A stretch of 64,000 nucleotides of DNA from Mansonella perstans (Eukaryota > Nematoda > Chromadorea > Rhabditida > Onchocercidae). The notes beneath the pieces were generated by a model. The model ran no database searches. It was not told where the DNA came from and worked only from the letters and a program-made list of their open reading frames with translations. Within the stretch, counting starts at the first letter, position 1; each line of letters begins with the position of its first letter. Location: positions 310,001 through 374,000 of the forward strand of contig JBAMDO010000002.1 of NCBI GenBank assembly GCA_037074765.1, given 5' to 3'. Shown here piece after piece: positions 1-14,257 of the stretch. The translations under genes and the position numbers were made by a program.

Positions 1-3000
1 TAAACATTGTGAAATTAATTAGATGGCTCATAAAAGACGTTAATACAATCAGATTTAAACCCTATTGGGAATTTCGCGACAAATAGTATGATGAAAGCGT
101 CAGAATTATTTGGCGAAAGTTGAGATGATCGATTATAATAGTAATTCTTATTTTTCGTTAAATATATAACACAAAAATCTTCAATATCATGGTTGTTGTA
201 ATAAAATATAAATCATTTGTTTCATTTTTAAATTAAAGTTCAGATTTATTTTGTAATATTTGAATTCTCGCAATAATCTTCCGTTGATTGTTAGATCTAG
301 ATCTAGATCAATTATATCGTCTGGACTGTAGCAAGCAAGACATCGCTATCGATATGATGGAGAAGATCGTCCAATATAATTTCCACTCAGTGACTGATTC
401 TAATTGTATTATCGATAATAGTGTTTATAACGTCAAAAAAAAAAAAAAAAATAAAATAAAATAAAATAAATATTCCTCAACAATTATTCATTAATATCTA
501 ATAACAGAATAAGCACTTCATTATGATGTTTAATTCCAAAAACTTTCAGAACAGCCACTGCTTTCAGAATGAATAGTATCTTTCAGTTTGCTAAATTTGT
601 TCATAATTTATTCACGCTATTAAAATTTATTCAAGTTGAATATTACATAATCTTCTACCTGACTAAATAAAACCGATACGACGAGTCAAATCATCCCGAA
701 CCGTACACATCAAATCGATAAAAATGCCTCGATAAAAATGATATAGGAGATATTTTTAAACTGCTTTTTTCATCTTCGACTTCAAATATGTTTAACAGTA
801 AAGATTAAATTTGGTTGGAAATAAACATTGTAATCTTATTGGAACAACACTTCTTTTAGTTTATCTTACTGCAGTACGACAGAGACAAAGTAATGTCGAA
901 TAATGTAACTGGAGCTCCAGCAAAAATATCTCAGAAGCATTTCAGTATTGCAATGATAATTTCAATAGTACCTCACTAAAATATAACATGGCATTTTTAA
1001 TCATTATTTTCTTGGCAGGACGTTAATAACAAGCTTCATTAAAGCAATCAGCATGAAATCTGAAACGTGTTAATTACTCTATGAATAACTGCAAAAGCAG
1101 TAATTTATTATTTTTACCACAATTCAATTTAAACGCTATCCAACACAATCCAGTAATTCCTGGTTAACATTCTTTTACAAATGATTAGAGAAGTAAGTGA
1201 TCAATTTCAGAAAATTTTATATTTGCGGCAACCAGATAATTTAGTGGAAATTTTACAGAATACAGTTGAAATGAAATTATAAATTATAATAGCGAAAGCT
1301 TTATTTGGTCAATAAGCCATACTCACAATTCAATAAACGGTATTGTTAGTTAAGGCGTTAAATTCACACGTGCTCCCATTTAACAAAGATATTTGATGTG
1401 AAAATCATCGCAGTGCTGGAGAAATCTGCACATTAAGGGATAAAAATCTGTTACACAATGTATTATCGTGCGTTAATGCTTAGAATATACTAAGAACATA
1501 TTTCTTGCAATTCTGAACGGGTATCCAACGAATAATATTGATTTTAAAATTTGTGAATCTCACTGAAGTTATTTGATGTGATACGCAATACGTAATGTAA
1601 TCCAAATAAATTCATATATAGTAAGAGAAAAAGTGCACTTACCTCATCTGCGACTAACATTTTATTTTATGGAAAACAGGTACAGTGTTGTAAAAATTGT
1701 TTTGTTAGCTGAGAAAAGGGTTAATTTTTTGATATAAGAGTGATTTACGTACTCTTCGATATCATTGCGCATTGGATTTAGTACATACCGCCAGTAGTAC
1801 TTTTTATTACAGTCACATCAAATACAACAGAACAACGTTGAATCAATATTAATTATTACAATAAATGACGTATTTTGAATATATAAGTATTAATATTGCA
1901 GATTAAAACGTGAAGGTACTAATGATAATGTTTTAAGGCGTTGAATCAAAACGAGAATTAGTGTTGATAATCGAAACTAGTAGTATTGTTGAAAAAATAA
2001 CACTGACGCTGACAATAACCATTAATTGAGTACAATTAGAGCGTAAATTTCAGATTTCACCTTTATGGGATCTTTATCAAGCTAAAAAATATAAAACTAC
2101 TGTAGGATTTATTGCATTGTTCAGTGAATACAATGTTGCACACAGATTTTTAATGTATAGAATGCCACATTCTCATGAAAATGGCAGCGCTAATTAATCT
2201 GCATGCCCACCTGTCGCAAAAAAAAATGAACATAGTCCTTAATATTATCTTTCCCATTTGGATAAAGAAGCAATTCTTATTGGATAGAAGGTGCTTGTAG
2301 ATTTCCAAACTATTCACTAATTAAATAATCATCAATTACGAATAATTTCATCAGTTTCCCAAACTGAAAAAATTACAAAGATCAGAATCAAGCGTTGATT
2401 GAAGAAACTTGTAAGTTTATTAAGTGTTCCGTTCCTTGCAATACCTCAGAATACGCAGATAAACAAAATATTGTTGTACTTGGGAAATCTTCCACTTCAT
2501 GTGACAACGATAAATAGTAATGTTCGTCTATTTCAGTAATGTTCGAAACTGTTTCAACATAATGCGGCTCTTCTGGCGTTCTTCAACTGTCATTGCGATT
2601 CTTCAGCTGATTGTTCTTCAGTCATTAAATTATATTATTTTATTGTTATTTCCGAATTTCAATCAGTTTCATATAAGCTGAACTGAACCAATTCTCAAAT
2701 GAATCAACTTTATTCGAAGTACTGGTGATTTCAAAAGTAAACCTGATCAACTAGTCAATAAAAATGCTTTAACTGCTTCCAAGTACTGATGCTTTCGGAA
2801 GTAATCAACTTGTTGACCGTTATCAAAAATGAAATCCGTGCATAATTTTTTTTTGCGAAGGCAAGTCGAATAAATAAAATCTGAAACCATCGAATATCAT
2901 CAGATTTTATTATTTGTAATATCCCTTTCGATCAACTTAGATTACCCAAAAATTTGTCTTCTATTGATCATTCTTCCATTTGTCCGCCAATGGAGTGACC

Positions 3001-6000
3001 GATGTCTACATGCAGTAGGTATGATGCAAAAACTCTTCTTAGTTCTACCTTCGTCTAATTGTACGGGATAAGTACAGTGTTTATTGCGGTATTTGATCAA
3101 TAGAAAAAACTATTTCAAAAATCCTCACACTTTTCTCAGCGGTTACCAAGCAATGGTTTGTTATTAATACTGCACGTTGATTTGTTCGTTAGCGATCGAG
3201 ATTTATCTGGCTTAGGATATTATGCGATAAGTAACGAAATTTTTTGTGAGATCCAACCCAATGTTAACTTATATTTACCTTCTTCCTCGATTTTTTTTCA
3301 GAATTTATTGTTTTTGAATCTTGTGGTTCCTGCTAAGAAATCAAGAAACCAAAGTTAAGAAAAATTAGGGAACCACTATATCATAATTACAATACTTTTT
3401 TCGTTGATCTTATCTATCATAATAATTGGGAAAAATTTACAATGTTTCCATACACTTATCTTGAAATGAGTATAATGAAATCAGAAGGTGACATTTTGCA
3501 TAAGATCAAAATCAGGATTTATTTACATACTTGAGACAGTCTGAGAACTGTTAAATAGACACTTCCGTATGTTATAATAAATCATCACAGCTTCATGCTA
3601 CTTTTCAATTCATTGCAGGTCATAAATATGGCCATTACTAGAAGCTTACTTAAAGTTGAACATTGAAAATGAGGTACAGTTCCTGAATTCAATCAAAAAT
3701 GATCAAAAAAATTGGAGGTATGAATTTCTATGTGTACACAAAAAATGAAAAACAAAATTTTTTCACGCAATTAATATTTCCTATTTTCTAATATTCTAAG
3801 TTTCTCCACAATAAACGATTGACATGCAGATCAGCAATTAACTAAGTCACTTAACAATTGGAGTATGATATGTGTTTCATCAAATGATGGTCTTTATGTC
3901 ATTAAGACGATTTTCAAAATTATTCATTGATTTAACTTAATAATAAATACAAACAAATATTAAAGACGGAATTGTTCATTTGGATCGGTAATTTTGTTAG
4001 TGTAGGGATCCAGAAGAATAAAAAAAGGAAGCTGCAGACGATGATACAATCAAAAACTAAATCGGCGGCTGATTCCATCTCTTTTATAGTAAATGATATT
4101 CATATACGATCGGTTGCAAAAAATTTACACCAAAGAATATTACAGTGGATTTGCAGTATTTCATGGACAATTGATAGATGCTTCGACAAAGGATTATACT
4201 TTGATAATAAACAATGAAATCTGAAACGTTTATAACAGTTTAAAATAGCATTACATACTACATGTTAGGGACATACAATCATTGCTTTGGAACAAAGAAC
4301 GTTACAACTTAACTGCTCAAAAAGGGATTGAAACTACACATCATTCTTTTCAATATAACTCAAATAAAAATTGTACAAAACGACTTAATTAATTTTAAGA
4401 TAACAGATCAACAAAGAAAACATGGAAACAAAAGTTGGTGAGGAACACTAAATAAGTCACGAAATTGAATCAAAATTTAAGACAAGCGAAAAACAAAGTA
4501 GAAAAGATATAATTAAACTAGCATGCAGGAATTGAGTCAAATAAAGAAAACGTAGTTATTTGATTAGAAAAATAACTTTTATCTTGAAGTTTTTTCTTTT
4601 CTAAGTTTTGAATATTTCAATATTCATTTTACAGATTTTTATTTCAAAAAAAAAAATGATTCAAATTTTATAGTGAATGAAAAAATTATCCATTTTTTTG
4701 CAGAACAAAGAAATATTATTCACTTATCAAAAACGGTTGAAAACTTTTAGCAACCAAAAAAATAACCAAAATTTTTAATACTCAAAAAATGATTCGAATT
4801 TAAAGTGGTGCAAAAATCACTGTCTCCCCATTGTCTTCCCTGGTATTTTAAAAGCAGTATTCCAGGAAATAATTGAATCAAAAGTGATTAAAAATTTTTT
4901 TGCTCTCCGAAAATGTTAATATTTTCAGCATTTAGAAATGACTGAAATTTTTTAGTGACCAAAATTATGTAAATCAACAAATCAATAAAATTTTTATTTA
5001 ATTTGTTTTCATTGAAATGAATTGGTCTCTCCATCGTACATTTTTTCCTCGACATTTGAGCATCTGTAACTGTTTTTCAATTTCTTTTCATTTAAGCTGA
5101 AATTTCCATCTCGACACGATAGAATAGAAAATATCGATATCAGTCATATCATTCAGTATCTATATGCCAGAATGCAATAATTAGTTGTTGAAGATTTATG
5201 AATTTTAGTAGTGAATGATGTGGCTCAGCACTTCAAATTTCTTTAAACTTACGAATCTTATTTCTTTCTTTATAAAGAAATCTTTTAAATTTCATCCTAA
5301 AGCAGTTCCGCAACCTATTTTAAAAGTAGTTTCTTGTACAATAAAAAGTCTCAGCAGTTTTTGATTATAAAAAATTTTTATAATTTTTGAACAATACACA
5401 ATTATTGTAAAAATGATGAGTTACGATTAATGTCTTTTCTCTAATATCTACCATTTTCCAACATTAAAGCTCCGTATTGAACTGACGCAATAACACCTAA
5501 ATATTTGCTTGAATCTAGAAACGATTTATTGATCGAGAGACATATGTCATTTATGGAACTAAAATAAAAGTGTCAAAAATTTATTACTGCTGAAAAATTT
5601 ATGGTGATCAGACCGAAGAAATATTCTTTAAATTCTATCAACAATCTCTAATTCCATATCCTCTTTACAAATAAAAGAGATTACCCTGTGATTTTAAGTT
5701 ATCCCAAACCAATACTACAAAAAATAGTGGGCTATTGCAACCTTCACTTAATCGGTCATCACCGGTTATTAATTGAACCGGAAATGATATCACGTGATCA
5801 AATATCACACTTTTTAACGTGTAGCAGCATCTTGTTGGTTAATTGTTGATGCCAATAGTGAATAGATTAGCAGGCATAACAAATTAAGCACACATAGACA
5901 TATATCAATGATAACATTCCGTTAACATAATTTACAATTAATATTGATCGTTTCGTTGTACTCACCCAAATTGCCTATTAACAACTTTCGTCATCAGCGC

Positions 6001-6834
6001 TGATTTTCAATAAGCAGCAAATGTTTGCAAAATATTTATTGATTAAATTAACGTGCCAGCATTAAAACGAAATATTAAGATTTGCGAAAAAAAGTTTAGC
6101 TGAAATTCGACATTGTGGAAAGAAACTGCTGATGACGATGACTTTTCTATCAGACGTCAAGTACGTCAGATTATTTTATTCTTTTTATGCTCATAAAACA
6201 AATCTTTTTTCCATTCCATCAATCTACTACTAACAAATTAATAGTATTACATTTTAATTGAAGATGTCGTGAGAACGTCGTGAAACCATTCCACTTCAAC
6301 TTAAGACTGGTCCTAGGCTCTTGTTTCAAATTTAGATTTTTCAATTCTAAGAATTCTCATTTTCTTTCCTCTGAAGGTACATGTACGTGAGCCGGGTAAG
6401 CCAACCAGGATGGTGGATAATGGCGATATTAAAATACTCTCTTCTCACTTTATTTCACACATTCAGTTCATATGACGATTTGATGACAAAAAAAAGTTGA
6501 CGCAATAACGTGCTCACAAACAAATGTTTTGTGAATCATTTTGCTTTAAACAAACAGTACGTTTAAAGCAATCTTTAAATGATTACTTTCAAGCTTCAAA
6601 ATTAGTCAAATATATCTTCATTTGGATTCAGCAATTAAAACGGAAACTGCTGGAAAACAAATTAGAAGGATAAAAAACTTTCCCGATGTTTCATTCAGTC
6701 TTCGTCATATATTTTGGTTTTTTTTTTTTTTTTTTTGTTTTACTTTTTTCAAATTTCTATGATTTATTGTTAGAAATGGTAAACAACAAGGAAATCAAGA
6801 GAAGTTTGGGTACAATGGCTAATTAATTGTCATT
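1..6834. other. Gene-poor AT-rich region, no supported gene
   Basis: I see no exon chain, tRNA or rRNA here. Open frames are short, with composition expected from AT-rich DNA. Visible minor structure: an A-rich run followed by AAAAT-type repeats near 437-470, a tandem AGATCT/CTAG stretch near 296-312, a diverged direct duplication at about 2719-2815, and a patch at about 6375-6470 with somewhat higher GC that keeps one short frame open after a possible CTCTGAAG acceptor. It is the far downstream side of the receptor gene at 6835. Confidence 0.6.
2719..2815. repeat. Diverged tandem duplication, unit about 63 bp
   Basis: Two neighbouring segments share the order AGTACTG-TGAT/TGCTTTC-AAGTAA followed by a GATCAACTAGT/AATCAACTTGT-like element, offset by about 63 bp (2719 and 2782). 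The copies differ at many sites, so it is an old local duplication. No function is evident. Confidence 0.4.
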
Positions 6835-9021
6835 TCAGTTGAATTTAACTAAATCTTTTGTCGTTTTCTGCGTTGGAATTGATATCACTTCCGAAGTGAA
6901 CTTTTTTCTGTAAAATATTGAACAAGCTGCTTTACGACATGGCTCAAATGCAAGGATTGTAACTGAAACAACGATAATTGTCCGCATCTGAAAAAGTTGA
7001 ACACTTTCACTAAGAAATTATGTTTAATATTTCACTTATTGTCAATGATAGTAGATAATCAGTGATGAAATAAACAAATGATTTCTCAATTTACCTCATA
7101 ACAATAATAAATCATTGATTTGAGTATTCTTTTAAAATTACTCCTAACAAATTCGCGTTTGCAGCTAGCAAGTTCACAAATAATGTTTGCACATGCGTCA
7201 ACTAAAATATGCTTATATTAATATTATTAATATTTGAATTTTGGATCTAAACTTGATAGTATTGTTTTTTTTTTTTTGTTTACGAGCAGGATACTGAGAA
7301 AAACATTGATTTATTTCCGATTTAACAATTTGAAGAAATTTCAAAAAAAGTTTTTGACGCATTTTGCAGCTGGTTTATAATCTCAATGAAATGAAATGCA
7401 CTAATAATCGCAGGAGGAAATGAAGAAAACTTACCAAAAACAGGTAAAGTAATGATTCCAATGGAATAACTAAATAAAATGAATGAATATAAACGTCTTT
7501 GTTGTAATTTTGCAAGTCGGACAGAATTAAAGCCAAGCGGTTTATATCTGCTTATTTTAATTGATCCCTGCAAAAAATTACAAATTTCAGTTCATTCCAA
7601 GTATCAGATGAAGTATATAATAAATGACTGTTAAATGTTTTGCATGATTTACTTATTTACAGTAATCAGGAAATTAAAACTGTATTTCAACAGTAATTTC
7701 TCTTAACTAACACCGGAATAATTGATTTTGGGTCAGATAAATAATTTCATTTTCTTTTTTGCAAAGCTTCAAAATTAAATAAAATTTACCATTATAGCAG
7801 CAATGAATACTAGAATAAATAGCGTCATATGAGTTAAAAAATATGGTATAGGGCAACCAAATGGCACTATAAGTAAAACTACAGAAGTAGCCAAAACAAA
7901 TATCGAGATGTGTAGCGCGGCATAATAACGTTTTTGACTTCTGAAGAATAAGTAAAATTAGAAAAAAAACTAGAAAAGACTAAATGAACATTTTTCTGCA
8001 GAAGACTGGTTTACCAGATAACGAATGAACTTCCTGACCTATTTGAACTCAAAAATTAAAAACTTAATAAGATAATTGTTGATGTAAACTTTCGATATGA
8101 CTTTAAGATCTTTTTTTCCAAATTAATAATATATTAACTTTTTGACTAGCAAATGTTGAAGATTGCAAAGTGAAACTGTATACTAACTTTTTTACAAAAT
8201 TATTTGCAAAAAAAACAGGTTTCACGTAAGGTAGATAACAAACTATAAGTCCGTATAGTCCTAAAGCATGAAACCAAATGCTTCCAATGCCATTGCACAG
8301 ACGAGCCAATTCTCGAATCTGATAACTAAAATTTTTTTTTTAAATATCATTAACGCTTTAAAATTATTGGATTATTAGCTGGTCCTGATGATGATTCAAA
8401 CAGACTTCGTGTAATAAAAGAAATAAAGAATATCATAGAAAAGCTTCATGAAAAGCTGTCCTAGAACAAATTTTCATCTTACCGATAATTTTTTCCTTCC
8501 GTGCTATCAAAGAGATCGATAATTTTGGTTATATCGATTATGAGAGCAGCAATAACTGATCCGATGCAAATAACAATCAAATTTAATGTAAAATATTTGA
8601 AAAATCCATCCTTCACTTTTACAACTGTTAAATACAGCATGAAGGGAATAGCGATGAAATTACCAATTGTTGCAATGTATGATATCACCAGTTTCGCAGT
8701 GTACAATTTTGCTAAATAAATGTACCTCTGTGAGCAAATCTTTGGTTCTTACGTATTATTTTGTGATACCAAAACGTAAAGCTGTGGTACAACGCCAAAT
8801 TTACTTGGTGAAACCATAGATGACACTATAGCATGACAGCAGATATTCTTAGATTTAAAAATGCAAATGTATTATAACAGAACAAGCAAATTTCTCGAGG
8901 CAAGTTGGATTGTAATTATAAACTTACAACAATAGAGGCCCAGGCCAGTACATACAGCGACGTTCGAGCTACCAGCGATATTGAAGTAGTTAGTGCTGTT
9001 AGAATGATACGTGACGTTCAT
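6835..9021 (-). CDS. Seven-transmembrane serpentine receptor, array copy A
   Basis: Minus-strand gene of seven exons: 9021-8928, 8711-8483, 8325-8188, 7940-7790, 7567-7435, 7201-7095 and 6987-6835, all with GT-AG junctions and matching phases, giving 334 aa ending in TGA. The short extracellular N-terminus has N-glycosylation sequons (NVT, NST). Seven hydrophobic segments follow: TM1 and TM2 in exon 2 (key stretches GNFIAIPFMLYL and LNLIVICIGSVIAALI), TM3 in exon 3 (SIWFHALGLYG), TM4-TM5 in exon 4, TM6 in exon 5, TM7 in exons 6-7 ending in FEPCR before a short basic cytoplasmic tail. Length and plan fit nematode chemoreceptor GPCRs; the exact family (an Sra-superfamily-like group is my guess) is unresolved. 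Copy B at 16130-18196 has the same intron positions. A ligand-sensing role in neurons is inferred from the class only. Confidence 0.8.
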
Positions 9022-9554
9022 TTAGCTAAAAAAGATAATTTCTTCACGTTAGTAAGGATTACATGCTCCAACTATTAAAAAATGTTCAATTTGAGGCATC
9101 ACTTTCAGGTGATCAACCATTTGTTGCAGGAATACCGATTCACATAGATATTGTAATGACTACCATACTAGCCAACGAAGTCAAAACAGTGTACATCAGA
9201 TCAGTAAAAAATCGTTATTTCACTACAGGATCACAAAAGTTCAAATTTGGATATGACAAATATTTTCGTTTTGTTTTGCTCGCTGTCTTACCTTGTCTTA
9301 CAATTAGCAGCGCGAAAGAAAAATATTTCCTGATTTTATTCAGTTTTCTTTTACATCAAAAATTTTTTACCATAAGTATAACTAAATCACAAGACAAATA
9401 CAGACCAATGATAACAAAAAAATATATCTAAAAAAATGTATTAAAAAACTTTTCATACAAAAAAATCATTAATTTGATTAAAAAATTTTCATTAAAAAAA
9501 TTTTTCTTTTTCATTAAATAATTCGGCCAGATAAAAATTCCTTTTTCATGGCTA

Positions 9555-9660
9555 AGTGCGATTGAATGATGTAACTGGCACTTGTGACGGAGCTAATTAT
9601 TGCAGCAATAATCTCAACATATCTCAGTAAACTGATTACTTTATCGCAACATTGTTGGAA
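9555..9660. repeat. Recurring receptor-upstream block, copy 1
   Basis: About 550 bp upstream of receptor copy A lies a block with the core CTTGTGACGGAGCTAATTA, then TCAGTAAACTGATTACTTTA. Recognisable diverged versions occur near 12797, 15018, 18300 and 19348, each on the 5' side of a minus-strand receptor or relic. It could be a promoter/enhancer, a 5' exon, or simply part of the duplicated unit. In this copy a minus-strand frame with hydrophobic character is open across it. Confidence 0.5.
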
Positions 9661-9665
9661 ATAGT

Positions 9666-9709
9666 CCTAATGGAGTAATTAATCCTAATGGAGTAACATT
9701 AGGATTAAT
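9666..9709. repeat. Short inverted and direct repeats
   Basis: CCTAATGGAGTAA occurs twice (9666 and 9684). A perfect 13-bp inverted repeat, ATTAATCCTAATG at 9678-9690 and its complement at 9697-9709, flanks a 6-nt loop. It lies beside the receptor-upstream block; the other block copies do not show it. Confidence 0.6.
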
Positions 9710-10768
9710 CACTATGCAAGATATCGCTGTAATCTCATTATCATAATTAGCAATTAATGGTTTGAAATATTTAACGTTGCCTACAAATTTCTTATTCACC
9801 ATCATCTTGTTATTTAATCATTTTTGTCGATATCTCTCTGCATCACTGATCAGCATTAGAAATGGAATGAAATTTTTTATTTTTTTTAATCTGAGGATTG
9901 CAGATTTTTGTAGTTTGCAGAAATTTTCATCGAATTCTGCATGCAGATGTTTTGGCTGCACCAACATTAAAAGAACGAAGCTTAAGGTTCTTTGAAACGA
10001 AAGATAGTTTTCGCAAATTTTTCGTAGATATAGAAATCGTTTACAATTAATTTTTTCTGCAGCAAGTATTTAATTTCGATTCTGTCGTTTTATTGAGTTT
10101 CCTGTCCTTCCGGAATTTTTTCATTTAAAGGTTACAAAGACTCGCAGGATAACCTTATAGCTATAAGCTTTTTAGTGCTTAGTTTCTTTCCCTCACAACA
10201 AATCGACGACTATAGCATATAACGTCACCGGCTGTATCAAAAAAACGACCCACTTTCTATTGCGTTATCAATAGCTGCTTCCTGATTTGATGCTCATTAT
10301 CTTATCACATGCTCCGAAATCAATTAAGCTTTTTAGTACTCTTTTATTTATTCCATACCCTGAATTTTGAGTTAATTTCCATCTTTCTGTAATCGTTTTT
10401 ATGCTGGAATCAATATTGGTTCGTAATGGCAGCGTTTTTATGATTTTTGTTTTTTGATAGAAATTTGCAAAATTGAACCATCACAAAACAACGATAAACA
10501 GATGATAAATAAGTGTTACATCACATGGCATTGTAATTGAGAATCGTGCTTTAATAAAATTCATGCAGCAGTTCCATAAAAGTAACGATATATGAAAGAT
10601 AACATAACGATGTTTTTGAATCCTATTAAAACAATTATTTGATGCACTGATGCATTTTGATTAACGGAGCATATCTTATTAATAATGAAATATTATCAGA
10701 TTTTTAAAAGTAAGCTTCTTTAATTCTGTGAAATTATATCATTTAAAAGATACGCAAGTGAACTGACT

Positions 10769-11355
10769 CACTTGTTCAAGAAATGCTTCCTGTAGAAAAT
10801 TATATTCACATATGGTAAGCAGCAAAAAATTTCCGTACAATGTTAAAGCATGAAACCAAATATTTCCCGAACTGAGAAATTGTTGGTAATATATTAAATT
10901 CGATTTTTATAAAACATTAGCATTTTTTTTTGTGAAATATTATAAAACCAGAAGTGCATCGCGCTATCGACCAAAGCCAAAGCACTTTTTCGATTTATTG
11001 CAATTTCATATAAAATTTGATAATGACACTTGGAAAATCTGCATAATTACAATTTGTATTATACCATAGAGAATAATCGGAATCATTTCTTCCTCAAATG
11101 AAATTGAATAAATTTTCAACATAATTAATAAATCCTTTAAATATGAAGCAAAACTAATAAAATTTTCGCACTGTTAGCGAAGAGATTTGCAATATCCATT
11201 AGATCTGCCATTAGATCGGCTAAGATTACCAAAGCGCAAACAGCTAAATAGGCCAATATTCGCTTTTGCAAATGATAAATAATTGAAAGGGCATAATCGC
11301 GAAGTCAAGAATTGTCGTATATGTGAAACGAGATTCACTGCGTTGTATAAGATTG
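10769..11355 (-). pseudogene. Serpentine receptor pseudogene, array copy D
   Basis: Two exon relics of the same receptor family survive on the minus strand. About 11355-11160 corresponds to exon 2: it starts after a TCTAG acceptor like copies A and B, begins in a frame with FAIMPFQLFII (compare FIAIPFMLYL in copy A), then needs a frame change to reach AYLAVCALVILADLMADLMD, matching the TM2 part. About 10880-10769 matches exon 3, with IWFHALTLYG conserved and a GTGAGT donor in a shifted phase. Exons 1 and 4-7 are not recognisable. The frame break and missing exons make it a pseudogene. Confidence 0.65.
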
Positions 11356-12789
11356 CTAGATAAAAAAAAAAAATCATTATAATTGTCGATTTAATCATTT
11401 AGTACTTAAACATGTTACCAAAAAAATTTGAGGCATTTTACTCGGTGATATATGAACAAGTTTACTGTATCAATTTTAAGATACTTCTTTTGCAGCCAAG
11501 GAATAATTGGGTCATTAGCCGTTGGGATTTTCAAGGATGCATTGGTGGCACATTGTTGCTCGAAGAAGCTAAAAAAATTTTATATTCTTGTAAATTTTTG
11601 CAGTTCACAGAATCTTCGCGTAGCAATCGATTGAACAATAAGTGTCGGATAATGTAAAAGAAAATCCTATTATGAAAAACTCACACATGAAAAACCTTTT
11701 CCTGCACATTCTGGTCTACCGGACTATTAATTTCGCCATGATAAAGACTACTATTATTATTATTGTAGAAAAATAGTTCATTAGACATTAGTCTGGGATA
11801 GAATTAATATCAGATATTTTTTTGCAGTTCCAGTCAAAAGTTTGCAAAAATGGTCCTGAAAGAATGAAGAAATGAACTGAATAAAAATTTTAAATGCGAA
11901 ATAAATAATAATAATACGGAACGGAAAGTTATCACCTAACAGAATCGCTCATTTTTTTCAGGCAACACATGTTTTAAATGAGTGGAATTTCCAAAATCTC
12001 CGTGAAATATTCAATTAAAATTTGTCTGCAAAAATCATATTGAAGTGAAAATATGAATTTCGGAATTTTTCTTCTTTTGATCTTCATGTTCCCGTTTCTG
12101 ACTAAATAAATTTTATGTTGTGAAGAGCATTCTTTTGTAGAACATAGTGAAATAAATTGTTCCAAGAAGCATTTTAACGCAGTTAAATTATCCATTTAGC
12201 TGTATAATCATGAGCCAAATGGGCCAAGAAAGTTATTTATGGTTGCCATTAATAATTTTGCACTCTTGTACTTGGTGTTTATTTTTTAATGTGTTTTTTG
12301 AAAAACCAGTGGAATAAAATTTAATGTTTTTTTTTTTTTTTTTGATCTCACATTGTTTATGAACACTGCAATTTAAATTCAGCTTGAAAAATTAATTCTA
12401 AAAAATTAATAAAATTTCCACTGTTACAAACATTGACATTGATTGAAAAACATTGACATTTTTCCCCATTCATGCCAAATTTTCACGGTCATATTGCATG
12501 ATATGCACAATATGAGTTCTGTTATTTCATAAAATCATCCTTATTAAAAAAAATTCTCCAGTGCGAATGAGTAACGAAACATTGGTTAAGAAAGCCGTAA
12601 TTCTAAAAATTGTGACTTCATAGCCGAAACAAGAGACTCAGTCTCGCGCAATACAGGAAACTTTGAGATTTACTCTTTTATTAACGCCTCATTATTTAAT
12701 TCCAACCGTCATTTGAATATTGGAAGTCAAATTTGGTCTCCACCATACGGAATTGTAGATGCGTGTTATCATTGAAAAGGCCGGCAGTA

Positions 12790-12865
12790 TGCCGTATGAT
12801 GCAAACTGGCGATTGTGACAGAGCCAATTATTTCAATAACAATCTATCACGATTATTTTATGGTA
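12790..12865. repeat. Recurring receptor-upstream block, copy 2
   Basis: A diverged copy of the block, with core CTGGCGATTGTGACAGAGCC then AATTATTTCAATAACAATCT. It lies upstream of receptor relic D, consistent with being the 5' flank of that decayed unit. Confidence 0.4.
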
Positions 12866-13960
12866 CTTTATTCAAATATTAGTGAGTTTATCAGTGGAAT
12901 ATTTATCTCTCGGTAACTTGAAATCATTACCATACATTACTAGAGTGATTATCATGGAACTTGAACTAATATGAATATAAATATCATAGAAGTTGGGTGA
13001 TGAGATATACGCTTACATATTAACGAGCATAAATATTTCTTCATTAAATCTTATTTATTTTTATCAATAGCTTTAGATACCAACAAATATGTTATGTTCA
13101 ACAGGCTTTATATCTATGCTATGTTAAATTACATACAATATGTGCAATAATTAAATTAGCTGCGTTAAATTATAAATGCTACGTTAAATTATGTTACAAT
13201 AAAAGGAAATTAGAAACTAACAAACGCAAAACGATAATTGAATTTGCTCAATTTTTTCCTACATGCTATAAGGTGATCATATGATTTCCAGTTTTTAAAT
13301 TAATTACAGGAAAAATTTCTTCAGTATCAGCTATTACAAATGACTTTTTTAACTGTTTTCCTTTTTTATATCAATTGCTAATTTTTCTCCACAAAAGTAA
13401 TGCAAGTTTTTTAAAATTCTGCATACGATAAACTACATGTATAACATATGTATAATATATAAAAAGCAATAAAATAGGCATAATAAAGACTTGGATGAAA
13501 TATCACCAAAAAATGTCACTTGACCATTGTAACCTGAAATTGAATAAGACAGCATGAATTTATTTCGAAAATATATAATATTTTTTATTATTTCGAAAGT
13601 TTCATCACTTTCTTAAGTGTTACCATTTATTTCAGATATAACATCATAGTTTTTCGACATTCCGTACAGAAATGCGAATGGGATTAAAAAAGCAAATGAT
13701 GGAATTTTTACATGAACTTATGCGTACCTTAAGGTTCAGCAAATGTTGTTTTTTTTTGTACTTTTAGAAGTACCATAAAACATTACTTCCACACATATTC
13801 TGTTCAAAGAGCTTTGCTTCTACTTCAATTCCATCCATGGACCAGATCCAGAGCAAACAAATGCCATTAATTTTTAGCTTATACAAGTGAAAACAATTCA
13901 ATATTGGAAGTCTTTCATAAGAGAAATATTCTACGTGAAGATAATTTACAGCTGTCAGGA

Positions 13961-14257
13961 ATGTGCATATGTTTTTGCGCATTGTTGTTATCTGTCCTTG
14001 TTTACATCATTCTGATGTTTCATTTGTTGTACTCAATAGCTGATTGCATGGAGATGTGTTTTCTTCTTCAGTTCCTTTCGTTTCATTGGCTCCGTATTTT
14101 CTGGCTGGTAATTACTTCTATTTTGATTATGACAAGTGTTGGCAATTTGATCGAATTTTCTTTCTGTCTATTAACTGAGGAAATTATGAGTAATTGTCAG
14201 ACCATATTATCATTATCGGTGTCATTGAATTGTTTCTTTTTGTCATTTTTTGAGTGA
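13961..14257 (+). other. Hydrophobic open frame of uncertain status
   Basis: An ATG-initiated plus-strand frame of 98 codons, strongly hydrophobic with several potential membrane segments and many Cys and Leu residues, in a patch less AT-rich than its surroundings. I do not recognise it. A GTAATT sequence inside it (near 14108) could act as a splice donor. It sits between receptor relics, where minus-strand receptor sequence would be expected but is not seen. It may be a chance frame, a diverged exon or part of an unannotated gene. Confidence 0.2.

Noticed and set aside
9063..9431. Plus-strand frame of 122 codons upstream of receptor A
   Set aside because: It overlaps the duplicated receptor-upstream sequence and is broken in the parallel copies near 14968 and 19257; no domain and no splice partners.
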